DNA from: Thermohalobaculum sp039816045
Lineage (GTDB): Bacteria; Pseudomonadota; Alphaproteobacteria; Rhodobacterales; Rhodobacteraceae
DNA: 64,000 bases
Assembly: GCA_039816045.1 (NCBI GenBank)
Contig: JBCBYB010000014.1
Coordinates: 48,583-112,582 of the forward strand
Direction: 5' to 3'
Shown in pieces: positions 63,885 through 64,000 of the stretch. The number at the start of each line of letters is the position of its first letter. Position 1 is the stretch's first letter. Under the pieces are notes generated by a model. It saw only the letters and a program-made list of their open reading frames with translations, searched no databases and was not told the DNA's origin. Made by a program: the position numbers and the translations under genes.

Positions 63885-64000
63885 TCTGGCGAAGAGCTGG
63901 TCGGAGCCACGCCGGATCGTCGCCAATGTCGAGTTCCACCCGGGCGAGCTGTTCCCTCGGGTGGGGTTCATCGACACCGACCGCAGCCTGCCGAACGAGC
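63885..64000 (+). pseudogene. IS1380-family transposase, downstream fragment, cut by window edge
   Basis: The plus frame encodes SWSEPRRIVANVEFHPGELF, then PRVGFIDTDRSLPNE to the window edge, the later conserved region of IS1380-type transposases. Between this and the 5' fragment about 110-120 family codons are missing, replaced by the IS3 fragment. Together they describe one IS1380 gene disrupted by IS3 insertion or replacement. Confidence 0.8.

Overview
The window is GC-rich, gene-dense chromosomal DNA, most likely from an alphaproteobacterium of the Rhodobacteraceae (Roseobacter/Rhodobacter group). The signs are a VPLPA-type C-terminal sorting signal, small DUF2065 and DUF2842 proteins, a TAXI-type TRAP transporter with a fused permease, an oxyR/katG divergon, and the overlapping ATGA/GTGA junctions usual in this group. 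Taxonomy is inferred from protein character only. Nearly all genes are intact. The right end (about 63.1-64.0 kb) is insertion-sequence debris.

Layout. 0-12.8 kb: housekeeping and stress genes. These are a 5'-truncated glutamate-type dehydrogenase, hflK-hflC-DUF2065-DegP-aminotransferase (minus strand), then a methyltransferase-rpiA-gor group, sdaA, a gene-poor kilobase (11.15-12.15 kb) and thiamine diphosphokinase. 12.9-19.3 kb: a large acidic repeat protein, DUF2842, purA, a VPLPA-CTERM protein, a CDGSH iron-sulfur protein and an HD-domain protein. 19.4-27.7 kb: a TAXI-TRAP transporter, a cyanophycin-synthetase-like ATP-grasp protein whose second ATPase domain has lost its P-loop, a winged-helix/TPR regulator and a 1-Cys peroxiredoxin. 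27.7-34.7 kb: a five-gene catabolic operon (aldehyde dehydrogenase, luciferase-like monooxygenase, DUF1185, alpha/beta hydrolase, ThDP enzyme) divergent from a LysR regulator, then trmO.

34.8-44.9 kb is a metal and cofactor uptake block. It holds a tungstate-type ABC system (tupBCA) with a probable regulator, a manganese/zinc-type ABC system (binding protein, ATPase, two permeases, one carrying a DtxR-like tail), and a BtuCDF-like corrinoid/siderophore importer. 44.9-50.1 kb holds a slipin gene preceded by a remarkable leader: a 12-nt copy of the 16S rRNA anti-Shine-Dalgarno tail followed by three tRNA-like modules with abnormal anticodon arms. Next to it lie oxyR and katG. 50.1-58.5 kb is a four-gene operon joining a FadL outer-membrane channel, a carotene-desaturase-like flavoprotein, a giant cyclase-like/ATPase/TPR signalling protein and an acetoacetate-decarboxylase-fold protein. 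The rest is a glycosyltransferase-like gene, a large SGNH-esterase/LamG protein and an IS1380 transposase gene interrupted by an IS3 fragment.

The best candidates for undescribed biology are the slipin leader with its tRNA-like array, the FadL-desaturase-cyclase/ATPase-decarboxylase operon and the cyanophycin-synthetase-like protein. All functional calls come from reading motifs by eye; no database search was run.
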